Below are positions 21,490-32,359 of a stretch of DNA of 64,000 nt, in pieces. The DNA is from Oegoconia quadripuncta (lineage: Eukaryota; Arthropoda; Insecta; Lepidoptera; Autostichidae): NCBI GenBank assembly GCA_949316235.1, contig OX438748.1, positions 11,597,001 to 11,661,000 of the forward strand, given 5' to 3'. The notes below the pieces were generated by a model that was given only the letters and a program-made list of their open reading frames with translations, was not told where the DNA came from and did not search any database. The position numbers and the translations under genes were made by a program. Numbering within the stretch: position 1 is the first letter of the stretch; every line of letters starts with the position of its first letter.

Positions 21490-22440
21490 AATAATCTCAC
21501 GTTACTTAATTGAACTTTGGTTTTATCCCATCTACTGTATATAATGTACATAAAAATATTATCTATAGACTCCCCTTAATGGATTTAAGTGGGGTTGAAT
21601 TATTAACCCGTCGTTCGGGGACCCAAAAGATCACGCACTTAACCGAGGCTTAGGAACGCATGATTCAACTTTCCAAAAAAACAACGGAGCTGACAGCGGT
21701 CGCCAGCTTGATTCTCGATCTGAATCCCGGTAAGGTTTGCATGCAGTATCATCTATCAATATCGGCATTCTCCTACAATGGACCACACTTTCTCCATCTG
21801 TCTGAGATTAGACCTAAGAACCAATCAATCACATGTAGGTGTGGAGTCACAGTCTAAGTATGCTAGCAACTCACTATGACTTACACTGAATCATCCCAAT
21901 TTATCACTATTATAGAATCAGTATGGTTATTTATATTTTTCGGCTAAAGCCTGGTACTCAAATTGATGAAATTTTGAGCATGTGGACAGAAAGTTCAATC
22001 TCTGAATAAAGTCGTTCGCCATAATTTATAAAGATCTTAAAAGCAAGATGGAGGCCTTGAAGGTGGAGTTGGTTAGCGTCACAATTGTTGTTGCTATTCG
22101 TAGAGCTGATGCTACCATTATCCGGGTTGAAATACGAAGAAGTTTACAGACTAATTCACTCTCCGATACATGGTGGGAAAGTATCTGAGTAGACCTAACC
22201 CAACGAATAACATCGTTCAGGCTCGAATAGCGAGAGAGACGTCAGGCATTCCTCTGACATAAAGCCCACAGCCACACACACAAAATAGCTTTAAGATATT
22301 TAGGGTGAGTGAGCACACTACGCTATCTAATTGGCTAAGTATGATGTGGTCTACAGCGCGAAATGGGCCCAGTATTTTGCAACTCGTCTGAAATAATCTA
22401 TAAGTATTCTGAATCACTTCGTGTCCGTACACATTTCTTA
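21490..22440. other. Unassigned sequence
   Basis: The open frame at 21660-21857 starts MIQLSKKTTELTAVASLIL and has a donor-like GGTAAGG at 21730, but without further context it is not called as an exon. The minus frame at 22217-22444 has no motif. Confidence 0.3.
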
Positions 22441-22446
22441 TCACTA

Positions 22447-22597
22447 TTTAGACAAGATGGTGGTAGCTAGCCAGGCGGACAATATGCCCTACCACCCAAC
22501 CAAACCGAGTACTTAAACATGACCCCGCTGGGAATAGAACCCGCGACCTTCGATTCTTAAAACCAATGTTGGTTACATTGAGCTACGGAGGCGGTCA
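22447..22597 (-). mobile_element. SINE family B, 5' half
   Basis: Family B is a tRNA-derived SINE. In sense (minus here) it begins with GCCTCCGTAGCTCAATGTAA (box A region) and GGTCGCGGGTTCTATTCCCA (box B) and continues through GCTAGCTACCACCATCTT. Only the head half is present here. Confidence 0.7.
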
Positions 22598-22604
22598 AAA
22601 TAAA

Positions 22605-22800
22605 CATTTATAGACTTGCACGCTTCAAGTGGATGGGCTCACCATTGTCATGCGTGCATTTCCTGTCCACATTCACATATATTTATGGATATTGTTTCAG
22701 GCAATAAACTTTTTAATGTCTAAAACACCCAAACGCTTATATTTGGCATATCTCTGACCACCCCGTTTGGAATAAAGGTCACCGTTATGTATTTTTGTGA
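22605..22800 (+). repeat. Repeat family D, partial copy
   Basis: Starts within the core (ATAGACTTGCACGCTTCAAG, GATGGGCTCACC) and runs to ATATCTCTGACCACC and AATAAAGGTC. It abuts the SINE B at 22447-22597. Confidence 0.6.
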
Positions 22801-23279
22801 AAATAAATTGTGTTATTAGGGTTGCCGAATAAATATCAATCCAAAAATTCCAGATACAAGGTAACGCAAAAGGAAAACAACTTGAAAGATAATTATAAAA
22901 TAACACAACATTATTATAATGGATTGTAATCAAATGCTAAATTTATATAATTACTGGTAGACTGCGTAGCATGGGCCACGTGTATTTGTGGTATACTGTT
23001 TTCCGATACGTTTGATAACCGAGTCTGATTGAATTTTGCTTTGGCTGTACATAAATAGCCTTAAGTATGTGAAAGGAATTACGTACATGAAAGCCCGGAC
23101 ACATTCCAAAACCTTGTGTTGTGTCCTATATATTCTAAGGTAGGTAAGTATTAACATTTTAGGTGAGTATTTTTGCCGTGTTGTTCCCGGTAGAGTAGAA
23201 GAGAAGCAACGCTCTGTTCTCGTTGGTTCCATCATTAAGAGGTCACAATATATTATTATTATTATTTTACATATCAATA

Positions 23280-23685
23280 AATATTTATTTAGTACACCTG
23301 TATATTTACGTTTGTATTTTGTTGCTATTTTGTAGATGTTATGTTTAAGTAGGTATATTTGTCTATTGATCTAGTATCTAGAATATTGAGTAGTTTGTAT
23401 CTGCATCCCTATTTAATACCCCACAACCTACCTATTTCAGCTGTACTGTCCTTATACCCAAAGGTTGCATGGAAGAGATGGAAGAGAGCTTTTAGTGATA
23501 AAGTCGCCAATTTGTACATTCTATTCTTACCACTTTTCTGAAACTGTATTTTCTTTTCTGTTGTGCTATAAAGTATATTTAAATATTCCCTACCACCAAC
23601 CTATATGAGCTGGACTGCAGCGTGGTGCTGCGATTTTCAACCCACCTTCCCAATCAAATCGCAATCGTAATTAATGATTCTGTTT
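23280..23685. other. Unassigned sequence
   Basis: The open frame at 23359-23541 has no motif. No gene is seen. Confidence 0.4.
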
Positions 23686-23687
23686 TT

Positions 23688-23728
23688 AATCCTCGATAGA
23701 AAAATCGGGTGTAATGTGTTTGACGCCG

Positions 23729-23762
<34 letters not shown>

Positions 23763-23960
23763 AGTATTTGTCCGAACGTATATGCGTGGTCTGATTTGAA
23801 TGCGGGTTTTTTTATATTAAATGAATAAAATAAGGGACACTTGATGAAAACCGGTTGAACAGTGTAAAATTTTTAAGACAGTTTTTTGGTACATTTCGAT
23901 GACATCATATTCTTTCGGGGGTTGTTTGTTGGAAATCGTGTTTTGATCTATCTGGATGAT
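23688..23960 (+). repeat. Repeat family C copy with long GT run
   Basis: Starts with CCTCGATAGAAAAATCGGGTG, then a (TG)15 tract, CCAGTATTTGTCCGAACG, GATTTGAATGCGGG and TTTATATTAAATGAA, and runs to the GGTTGAACAGTG region. Other copies are at 34410, 40231, 7400 and, reversed, 61871. Confidence 0.6.
23730..23760. repeat. (TG)15 microsatellite
   Basis: An uninterrupted dinucleotide run of about 31 bp sits at a fixed place inside repeat family C. Other copies have shorter runs there (34450-34468). Confidence 0.95.
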
Positions 23961-23964
23961 TAAT

Positions 23965-25095
23965 CATTTGTTTTCCCGGATGTATTCTAAATTTTCATTT
24001 TATAGTTATTGATAGTGTCGATAAGGAAACATTTAGTGTTATTTGATGACGAATATTGATTAAACCAGTTGAGTGTAAACACAAATGACAACAAAATTTG
24101 TCATTGTTTATTGCTTGGTTGTTATAGCTTATTTTCTTGTACATGACAATAAATTTAATAAGGTATTGATTTAATTTATTTAAATAGACTCTTCACAATA
24201 GAATTCACACTAAAGACATAGCAGTGTCTCATACATAATGCAGAGTGAAACGTAACTTAATAAACACAATACCTGTCATGTTGGACTCTGACGGTTTTGG
24301 AACAAAAGAAACGTACAGTCGAGTGCAATCATAAATATCTACCACACACATCCAAAATATGTTTCTGAACCATAATATCACAGACTTAAAATGAATGGAT
24401 ATCAGGGGATGTTATGAAATTTGGAATCTAGATACGGATATAGGAATAATATTAAATATCAGTTTCAGATGTTACGAATATGAATTAACTTCGGATTATC
24501 CATTAGATTCGGATGTTTCGGTTATGGATTAATATCCGATTTTTATGGCATTATAAAAGAAAAATACAAATACGTAAATGATTTGGTTTTATTTTTAGGT
24601 TATCGTTTGATACTACAATCAGTCATATAACTTATTATTATAGCTACTCATAACTCATTCTAAAAACATAAACCGGTCATATCATAACATTTCTCACTCA
24701 TTTAAACTATTTTAGACTCCGCCACTATCCGAAGTTATTCGAAACTATTCAGTCACGGAGCTCCGTAACATACCTGATGGATACTTATTAATGACGATTT
24801 GTCCGACTCTTTGTTTTTGCATTTGACTGTGCATCGGTTCCAGAAATAACCATACAGGCCTATATTATAAGGTTAATGGTAGAATGCTTGTTATTGAAGT
24901 TATCAAGAAGGTGATTTTAGACAACTCTGTTCGATATAGCTTGAATAGACATCACGCTACCATTAACAAATTTGCCCTGTACCTTTGACGCCGACTGTAC
25001 TTACTCGCAGGCGTGTTACATAGGCACAGAATTAATATAGTTTTAAGAGGCACGGTGGCATTCCGAATTTCATTGCACACTTTTCATTTTATACA
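23965..25095. other. Unassigned sequence with a small inverted repeat
   Basis: GGTTAATGGTAG at about 24870-24881 and CTACCATTAAC at 24956-24966 form the ends of a small fold-back unit, possibly a short MITE. The rest is AT-rich with no gene. Confidence 0.35.
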
Positions 25096-25104
25096 AAACG
25101 GGTC

Positions 25105-25368
25105 CGCACACATCAATCACGCCTGATTTTAAGTGAAGACAAAGGCGACTCCCAAGATTGGGGAGACTGACTATCTCATCTCAAACATCACAATAATGCT
25201 ATCAACATAGCTGTCTTCCTGGAGACTTTGATGAGATGGTGATGGCCAGGCGGATCTTTTAAGTACACTACAATGAGACAAACAGTGCTAATTACCCCGC
25301 TGGGAATATAATTCGCGACTTCCATTTTATGAGCCTTATGTTGTTTACATTGCGTCACGGAGGCGGTT
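25105..25368 (-). mobile_element. SINE family B copy
   Basis: On + it reads CATCAATCACGCCTGATTTT, TAAGTGAAGAC, GGCCAGGCGGAT, ACCCCGCTGGGAATATAATT (box B complement) and CGTCACGGAGGCGGTTA (head complement). It is near full length and diverged. Confidence 0.7.
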
Positions 25369-25619
25369 ACTTTGCCACTGAGTCTAATGAAATATCAGTT
25401 AAATGTAAGTTAGATCAAAAGTGTACCTATCACGTAAATTCGCAATGGCACATCCTCTCAACAGACATCACAAGATCGTTTAGAAGTATCTACAATGTTC
25501 CTTTAAAAATAAGTTCCTTTAAAAATTTTCAATGCAAAAAATATGTTCATTATCTAGGCTTAGAGTTTGAAGAGCAATATTCGCTAAAAGCCAACATCTG
25601 AGGTTGGAATACAATTAGT

Positions 25620-25990
25620 AGCTTAAGGACTTTGGAAGTTGGGTATTAAGCACTCCAAGTTTAAGTTACGTCATCTCTGCAATATTTTCCGGCGGAGCTG
25701 CTTGACGTCTCGTCAGGAATATTTGATTTTTATTAAAAATTTAATAGCCACAGATCTTTCGGACTACTTTTTTTATATAATCTGTGCGGACAAGGATATG
25801 AAATTATGAAAATGTAGTTGTTTTAGAAGGCTGGAGATTATGTAATAAAGTGATGCCGTAACATTTAAGGCTACTGCTGGTATCCATCACTACGTCAGAG
25901 CGCTATATAGCGCACAATATCAGAAATAACATTGTTAAATTTAAAAATCAAATGGGAATATGTTTGTATTCCATATTCCAATTTTGACAG
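25620..25990. other. Unassigned sequence
   Basis: No gene or repeat is recognised. Confidence 0.4.
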
Positions 25991-25999
25991 GAGAACGAC

Positions 26000-26125
26000 A
26001 GCCTAATGAAGGTTGCTGGAATTCGCTGGATACAATCCGTTTTCAATTGACCGCTCTCGAAATCTATGTGGGAGCCCTATGTTCAGCCTTGTTAGGTCCT
26101 GTAGCTGACATAATTATGGTGATTC
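26000..26125 (+). mobile_element. RTE-like LINE 3' end remnant
   Basis: TGAAGGTTGCTGGAATTCGC, TGGATACAATCCG, CTATGTGGGAGCCCTATGTT and CTGACATAATTATGGTGA follow the order of the C-terminus and 3' end seen at 45180-45232 and 29550-29660. Confidence 0.6.
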
Positions 26126-26515
26126 ACAGTTTGACCTAACAACGACAAAATAATGTTTTCAAAGAGAAAATATTAAACTCAGAATTCGGCCGACCTTGAC
26201 TACCTTATTAGAATGCAACCAAATTTATTTAAATTTATAAATCGGACTATATTATTCGTTAGTTCAAAATTACTCAGCGTGTGGTGTGTAGGTATAATTA
26301 TTTTTAGATATTAATTACGGAACGGTCAAGGGAAATCATGTATGGAAATACAAGTAAATTATTAAAACACAAAAGCTCGACTGCACAAAGAAGCTGAAGA
26401 GAATATAATCAAGCTCTCTACTCTAGAATTCTGTTTCCGTTTGTACCTAAAAACTAATAATTAAATGTACTATTTATATGAATATAACTTGAATGTTAAA
26501 AAGGTATGGGTTATT

Positions 26516-26610
26516 TGATACGACACGACGACTTATCAAGAACATCATTGATGGAAATGTGGAAGGAAAGAGGAAGAGAGGAAGGGCTAGAAGGACTACT
26601 TGGTACGAGT
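26516..26610 (+). mobile_element. LINE C-terminal coding scrap
   Basis: The frame reads DTTRRLIKNIIDGNVEGKRK then RGRARRTTWYE. The pattern IIxGxVEGKRxRGRxRxxW is typical of the end of ORF2 in lepidopteran endonuclease/reverse-transcriptase LINEs. Confidence 0.6.
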
Positions 26611-27011
26611 AAAAAAAAAAGTAAAAATTTTTTTTTCTTTGCTCACGACCATCTATAAACAGTGTAAGAAAAAAATCGCAATATTGATTAAAAATATTAG
26701 TTTTACGAGTAATATATTATGTTTGTTATACATAAAAGATACTCGCAACTTTTAAGACCAATGAAGTGGTGCCAATTTGTATGTTTCAAGGACCCGGTTC
26801 TTACGCAGTAGTATAGTATATGTCTATGTGTTAACACATATTTACTTTTTTTACCAATTATGTTTATCTTCGACATTAAATGAATGAAAAGGACTGAAGT
26901 GAAGTGTGGTGAAATGAGAGGAGATAAAATTGTATTGAAATAAATAAATGTAATGCATGGACGTATATTTAGACAGTCGATAGCATATAAAACGAAGTAT
27001 GAGGTCTTTTG

Positions 27012-27935
27012 TTTTTTTTTTATATGAGAGGGCGACAAACGAGCGTGCGCGTCACCTGATGGAAAGCAATCACCGCCGCCCATGGACACCCGCAACACCA
27101 AAAGAGTCACAGATGCGTTGCCGGCCTTTGAGGAAGGTGTAGGCTCGTTTCTTGAAGGTTCCAATGTACTAGTTCGGGAATACCGCTGCAGGAAGTCCGT
27201 TCCACAGGGTGGTCGTACGTGGTAAGAAGTTTCTTGAGAAACGTACAGTGGTAGACTTCCACTCATCCAGGTGATTTGGATGGAAATTTAATTTTCGGCG
27301 AGAAGTGTATCGGTAAAATTGAGCAGCGGGTATTAGCTCGAACAGTTCTTCAGAACACTCCCCATGAAATATGCGATAGAGTATGCAGAGGGACGCGACG
27401 TCTCTTCGCAACGACAGTGGATCCAGTCGGTCAGTGAGACTCTCTTGGCCGACAATTTGGACTGCGCGACGTTGAACGCGGTCAAAAGGAAGAAGCTGGT
27501 ACTGAGGTGCCCCAGCCCATAGGTGAGAACAATACTCCACGTACGGCCGAACTTGCGCCTTATAAAGTTGGAGGCGGTGAGCCGGCGTGAAGTAACGAGC
27601 CGCTCTACTGAGGATACCTAACTTTTTGGAGGTCAACTTGGCCTTATCCCCCAGATGACCGCCGAATTGAACGTTACTAGAGATGTTAACTCCGAGAATC
27701 CCAATACTCAGCTTAACGTCAAGGGGAGTGCTCTGAAATTGAAGAAACAGGAGAAATGGAATCTTCTTTGCGGTGAATGCGCAAACTTGTGTCTTTTTAA
27801 GGTTAAACTTAACTAGGTTGAGAATGCCCCAATTAGAGACTTGATCTAGTGTGGTCTCGATTTCAGACACAAGCTTGTCCCGACACTCATCAACGTGTGC
27901 CCGAGAAAGATTAGCACGGCCGGCATATAAGGCTG
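27012..27935 (-). mobile_element. Jockey-like LINE, 5'-truncated
   Basis: The minus-strand frame (27935 to 27169) has ALYAGRANLSRAHVDECRDK, LNLVKFNLKKTQVCAFTAKK, IGILGVNISSNVQFGGHL, YKAQVRPYVEYCSHLWAGAP, FDRVQRRAVQIVG and [16 protein letters not shown], which is the C-terminal part of an insect non-LTR ORF2 downstream of the YADD box. In the second copy at 39318-39521 the frame continues past [15 protein letters not shown]; here a small deletion makes an early stop at 27169-27171. The 3' UTR runs to a poly-A seen as T's at 27012-27021. The endonuclease and most of the RT are lost. Confidence 0.88.
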
Positions 27936-27939
27936 TAGG

Positions 27940-28200
27940 GTACCAAGTATTAATTTGTTTATTTGTACGTGCATTCGAACGAACAGTTGGGTTCGAAAGT
28001 AGAGTCAATATCCACTATACTAGAGTCTGGCCAACGAAAGCGCGACCTGTAAAATGGCGGGAAATTCAAAAAATCTTCATGTGTCACTAACTACAGCAGG
28101 AGAGAAAGGTTTTGATACTTGAATATTTTTTTAATGTTACGACAAACAAATTGGATATTTGTTTTATTTATTATTTGTTTTTTAACCTACTGCCTAGGGA
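27940..28200. other. Unassigned sequence
   Basis: 27970-28085 is mildly GC-rich (TGGCCAACGAAAGCGCGACC), but I see no frame with a known motif. It lies directly at the truncation point of the Jockey-like copy. Confidence 0.35.
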
Positions 28201-28254
28201 AGGAGGGTAATGTTTTTCGAGTGTATGTATGTATTAGGTAATGTAAGTATATAT

Positions 28255-28460
28255 AAGCCCTGGGATAGGGCTACGAATTTCTGCTCTTTGAGGTAGAGTC
28301 CATGGGACCGTGGGGACCGGTCTTTAAAAAAAAGTATCGGGTGATCGGAGGGCTGGCAGCTACCTGGGCCAGCGCATAAGTTTGGCCATACAACGTGGCA
28401 ACGCCACTAGCCTGTGTAACATAAGTTCTATCTATGACGTGAACGTATGTTCCAGGGCTT
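28255..28460 (+). mobile_element. LINE 3' remnant (QRGNA motif)
   Basis: The frame at about 28355-28430 reads AGSYLGQRISLAIQRGNATS, a recognisable C-terminal motif of a lepidopteran retroelement ORF (QRISLAIQRGNAAS). Upstream 28255-28340 looks like the preceding, frameshifted part, and the sequence ends in a T/C-rich tract at 28460-28470. Confidence 0.55.
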
Positions 28461-28474
28461 TTTTTCCCTTTTAA

Positions 28475-28880
28475 TATGTTTGTGTTAATATCTTATAAAT
28501 TATGTCCTGAATTATAAAATTATGTAAATTATACAAATAAGTGGCATTCTAAGCGAACATCAATAATATTTGCGTTTTTCCCTTTTATATTACACAATTT
28601 TTTCCATTTCATAAATATATAGTTACATCCGTCTTCACAACGTAGGAATGATGTCGCCGAACGAATTTCTCGTCCAACATTCAAAACCAACAGCGATATT
28701 TACAATTTGCCATTTTGCTGGCCCCTAGCTACCGCATTTTCGTCACGGAATATGGAGCAAATTCTATTCAGTGAGGTGCAATGGGAATCGATGTTGTGTG
28801 GAGCTGAAATCGCAATACAAACTTTTACTAAGATTTCAGGTAGTGTGCTCTCCAATTTTTCAAGAAGCAAAACAAAATAT
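28475..28880. other. Unassigned sequence
   Basis: AT-rich. The open frame at 28707-29048 begins outside and runs into repeat D, so it is not a gene. Confidence 0.4.
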
Positions 28881-28884
28881 AGGA

Positions 28885-29350
28885 ATCCTGTGTGGTTTCG
28901 GCACGAAAAAAGAATAGAAACAACCCGTCTCTTCTCGTGGGTGTCGTTAAAGGCGACTAATGGAATTTACACCACGGACCCGGGCTCATCCCCTGTCACG
29001 TGTGCATTTCTGTTGACAGGTGAATTTGATTCGTGTAATTCCCATTAACTGGTAACGTCACTCTTGATTACGAACAACTATCTCCAAGGAATCATACCTA
29101 GTGGAATTCGAAAAAAAAATCGATAACCCATACAAAGTAAACCATTCTGAAACCACCTTTAGTATAGAAGTCCAATTCGACTATGGTTCCTAGCAGAAAG
29201 TTGTTCGTAATAAAAAAAAAAAAATTTCACCCTAAATTTACCGTAGTGAACCTTGGAAGTTATTTCAAGCATTAAGGTCTGTTTGGAACACCCAGACACT
29301 ATGTTTAGAATATATCTGACCACTCAGTTCGTGGCGTTATGTATGTATGA
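28885..29350 (+). repeat. Repeat family D copy interrupted by MITE G
   Basis: The 5' part runs from TGTGGTTTCGGCACGAAAAA (28890) through ACCCGTCTCTTCTCGTGGGTG to GTGTGCATTTCTGT (29013). It resumes at TAGTGAACCTTGG (29244) and TTTGGAACACCCAGACAC (29282). The 29017-29234 gap is MITE G. The order is exactly that of the uninterrupted copy at 14590-14880. Confidence 0.7.
29017..29234. mobile_element. Fold-back MITE G, short copy
   Basis: Ends are CAGGTGAATTTGATTCGTGT and the complement near 29226-29234 (TTTCACCCT). Interior blocks ACTCTTGATTACGAACAACT, GAAACCACCTTTAGTAT and GGAATCATACCTAG match the 396-bp copy at 31187-31582. It lacks most of one arm. It is inserted in repeat D. Confidence 0.75.
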
Positions 29351-29660
29351 GGAGTAAAGAAATTCGTAGCAGAACGAAGTCAGCAATATAGCCCAGCGCA
29401 TTAAGAAGTTAAAGTGGCAGTGGGCAGAACACATAGCTCGTAGAACTGATGATTCTTGAAGCTTATAAGTCCTAGAGTAGAGACTACACACGAATAAGGA
29501 CAGCCTGAGACTTCCACCCCCAAGGTGGAAGAAAGACCTAATGAAGGTCGCTGGAAGTCGATGGATGCTGGTCGCTTCCAATCAGTCGCTCTTGGAAATT
29601 TATAGAGGAGGCCCATGTTCACCAGTGAAGGCCCTTTGGATAATGTGAAAATAATGATTG
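29350..29660 (+). mobile_element. RTE-like LINE C-terminal remnant
   Basis: Blocks TATAGCCCAGCGCATTAAGA, AAAGTGGCAGTGGGCAGAAC, CTAGAGTAGAGAC, CTTCCACCCCCAAGGTGGA, TGAAGGTCGCTGGAAGTCGA and AGGAGGCCCATGTTCACC follow the order of the family. Read as protein the C-terminus has KWQWAxHIxRR and RWMxxA type motifs with stops in between. It is also found at 13448, 33640 and 44926. Confidence 0.75.
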
Positions 29661-29664
29661 TTTC

Positions 29665-31180
29665 TTACAGAAGGTAAGTAGGTAAACGTCAAATAATATC
29701 ACATTATTATGAATATGCTATTTCCCTTGTGACTTGACATATGATCTAGTCTAGGAAAATAAACCTGTTTTGATTGCCATGCAGGTCAACTCCACAAGGA
29801 GTTAAAGGTAGCAACTATGTTGTGTTGATACATACTATGGTGCAAGTAAAAATGGAAACAATATAACAGAATTCAGAAAACAACAGAATAAAAGAGAAAA
29901 AATATTGTTTGTGAATCAATGATTGTTTTGTGATTAGTTTAAATATCTGGCCGGTTTAGCTGCCTACTTACTAACTTTTAACATTAACCTTAATAAAATA
30001 GAGGGTGAATAATTAAAAATCATACCCTAATAACTAATCGAAATTTTGTTCAAATTATTATAGCGTCTAAAGTTAAAGTTTATCCAAATAAACGCCATTT
30101 TAATGTTACTAAAAGTGGTTTTAACGAACTCAGAAGTTCTATCAACTAACGGTTTTAATTTCTATATAAAAAAATCCTAGTGGTTTTAGAGATCAAATAG
30201 TTTTAACCGACTTCGTTACATTAAATTTAACAGAACTGCAAATTTTATTTAACTCACCATCACTTGTAAGTTAAATTCAGCTTATATTCGACATCAAATA
30301 AATATATTTGAAAACACGCAAAGCGTTGGAGTAAAATATTATTTGCTTTGTTGTATTATGTGCTTTGCGTCTTTTTAGGAGTGTTGTAAGTTTAAAGCCT
30401 ATGACTGAACTGATTTAAAAACGGTATTTTATTTTCGAAAGCTGGTGTTTGCGAAATGGTTCTAAATTATACGAAAAGTGCGATTCTACAATGTTTTTGG
30501 GGTAAAACCCCTAGTTTCCTTTTAAAGAAAGAAAAAAAAACATTTATTCAGCTTACAATGGGCATGCACATTTACACACCAATGGGAAGAGACGAATTGG
30601 TTTAATTATTTTTACTCGCCGGAATCTACAAATGTTACGAGTTATTTGTGTATCAATTCATAAATTTATTTTAACTTTTTATTTCCCATCATTTAGAAAT
30701 AGAATAAATGTACTTGACTACAAGGTAATTCTTATTATGGGGCAATGAGTGTTAACCGATCTAAAGTAAACGCTGAAGCTGCTTGATCACGGTACAAATT
30801 TCGACGATAGGTCAATATCACGAATGGAAATGTCTCGCTGCAAACTCTACTTTATGAGCATGCAGTATTCAGAAGCAATTTGCGACGTGTCAAGTATATA
30901 CAGGATCGCTTTCCGTCTCACTTGCTCATAGATTCCCTACGCAAATACTAAACAATGGTATAACGCATCGGCTATGCAATCCTGTTACATAACGACCATA
31001 ACCAGAAGGCAATGCTAGTGTATACGGGCACGCAATTTGCATGCATATTGCAGAATCGTGCACAGCCGTCTTTATTAATTCCCTACGGAATGACTAGCTA
31101 ATGTCATTATTGTATTGACTGAGGCAAATACACAAAGATGCGTTATATAGTATATATATTTTACCGATATGCTAAGGCAC
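29665..31180. other. Unassigned intergenic sequence
   Basis: 30770-31100 is less AT-rich than its surroundings and looks single-copy within this window; it holds no open frame of note. It could be regulatory, but there is no direct evidence. Confidence 0.4.
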
Positions 31181-31186
31181 ACTATA

Positions 31187-31582
31187 CAGGCTGAATTCGA
31201 ATTCGTGTAATTCCCATTAACTTGTGATGCCACTCTTGATTACGACTAACTTTCCCCGAGGAACCATAGTCGAATTCGATCAAAAAATGTCGATTAGCCA
31301 TACAAAGTAATCCATTCTGAAACCACCTTTAGTATGGTAGTCCAACAATTTTCGGCTGGTGACTCTACTCGATTAAGAACAACTATCCACTAGGAACCAT
31401 AGCCGAATTCAGCAGAAAATTGTTGGACTTCCATACTAAAGGTGGTTTCAGAATGCTTTACTTTGTACGGTTAACCGAGATATTTTTTATCGAATTCGGC
31501 TATGGTTCCCAGGGGAAAATTGATCGTAATCAGGAGTGGAGTTACCAGTAAACTGGAATTACAAGAAGTCTATTTCACCCTG
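31187..31582. mobile_element. Fold-back MITE G, long copy (396 bp)
   Basis: Starts CAGGCTGAATTC and ends ...TTTCACCCTG, flanked by TATA on both sides (31183-31186 and 31583-31586). The two halves are inverted copies of about 175 bp each, with shared blocks TGAAACCACCTTTAGTATGG, GTCCAACAATTTTC, GGAACCATAG and GAATTCGAT. No coding sequence is present. As RNA it would form one long hairpin. Confidence 0.88.
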
Positions 31583-31589
31583 TATAACC

Positions 31590-32030
31590 TAATATAGGTT
31601 AGATTAAATTTAGTTATCTTACTTTTACAATGTCATATTATAACATACAGAACTACACAATTACGGAATTATCTGCAGCCACGCAAAGGCCCATGTGTAG
31701 AGGCACAGTGAGTTTGCTCAGCGGCGACCGACGCCAGCCCTTAGGCGATTTAGCGTCTTCCAGGTCGACCACCGCAGCTTGTAGCCAGATAGTCGGGCCT
31801 TTCTTGGTTCACTACTTGGTTGGTGGTTGGTAAACTCTAGAGGATATGGAAACTTTGCATCCCACAGTTGCCCTCTTGCCGACCTTGGGTGACTGTCTGT
31901 GTCAATAAAGGACCTTAGGAAGTTTCACGACTTTTCAGTCTCGCGCTGGGAAGCAACTGATTATCAACAACGCAGCGAATCTTAGAGTGGGGAGGGTTAC
32001 CTTATTTTTTGGTCAATAGCCTTATACCGC
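31590..32030. repeat. Possible solo LTR or other GC-richer repeat
   Basis: 31680-31960 is GC-richer than its surroundings and includes GTCTGTGTCAATAAAGGACC, an LTR-like polyadenylation region, followed by a short GC-rich stretch. No coding part or target duplication could be fixed, so the LTR call is tentative. Confidence 0.25.
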
Positions 32031-32033
32031 TTT

Positions 32034-32356
32034 AACCGCCTCCGTGGCTCAATGTAAACAACATAGTGTTGTTACAAGGAGGTCGCGAGTTCGATCCCCA
32101 GAGGGGTACATGTTTAGTGCTCGGTTTGGTTGATGGTACGGCATTTTAAATGGCTAGCTACCACCATCTTATGTAAATGTACCGCCAAACAGCAATGTTA
32201 ATTGCATTGTTGTGCTCCGATTGTCAGAGATAAGACAGCCAGTTCCTCAAATAAGAAGGGGTTTTCGGGTCAGTACGCTTCCACCTTCGGCCTCATCTTT
32301 ACTCAATATTAGGTGTAATAGAGGTCAAGTGCTAACCTGTTGTGCTTAAAAAAAAT
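32034..32356 (+). mobile_element. SINE family B, full-length copy
   Basis: The best example of family B in sense: ACCGCCTCCGTGGCTCAATG (box A), GGTCGCGAGTTCGATCCCCA (box B), CTCGGTTTGGTTGATGG, TAGCTACCACCATCTTATG, GTCAGAGATAAGACAGCC, TTCCACCTTCGGCCTCATC, ATAGAGGTCAAGTGCTAACC, then an A-rich tail at 32347-32354. It is tRNA-derived by its head and mobilised by a LINE. No functional tRNA fold is kept. Confidence 0.85.
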
Positions 32357-32359
32357 ACG

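Noticed and set aside
27895..27935. LYAGR in the Jockey-like remnant as a mutated YADD catalytic box
   Set aside because: In this LINE family the segment xYxGRANLSR lies downstream of YADD and is followed by the CREKL-type helix. The true YADD is simply absent because the copy is 5'-truncated.
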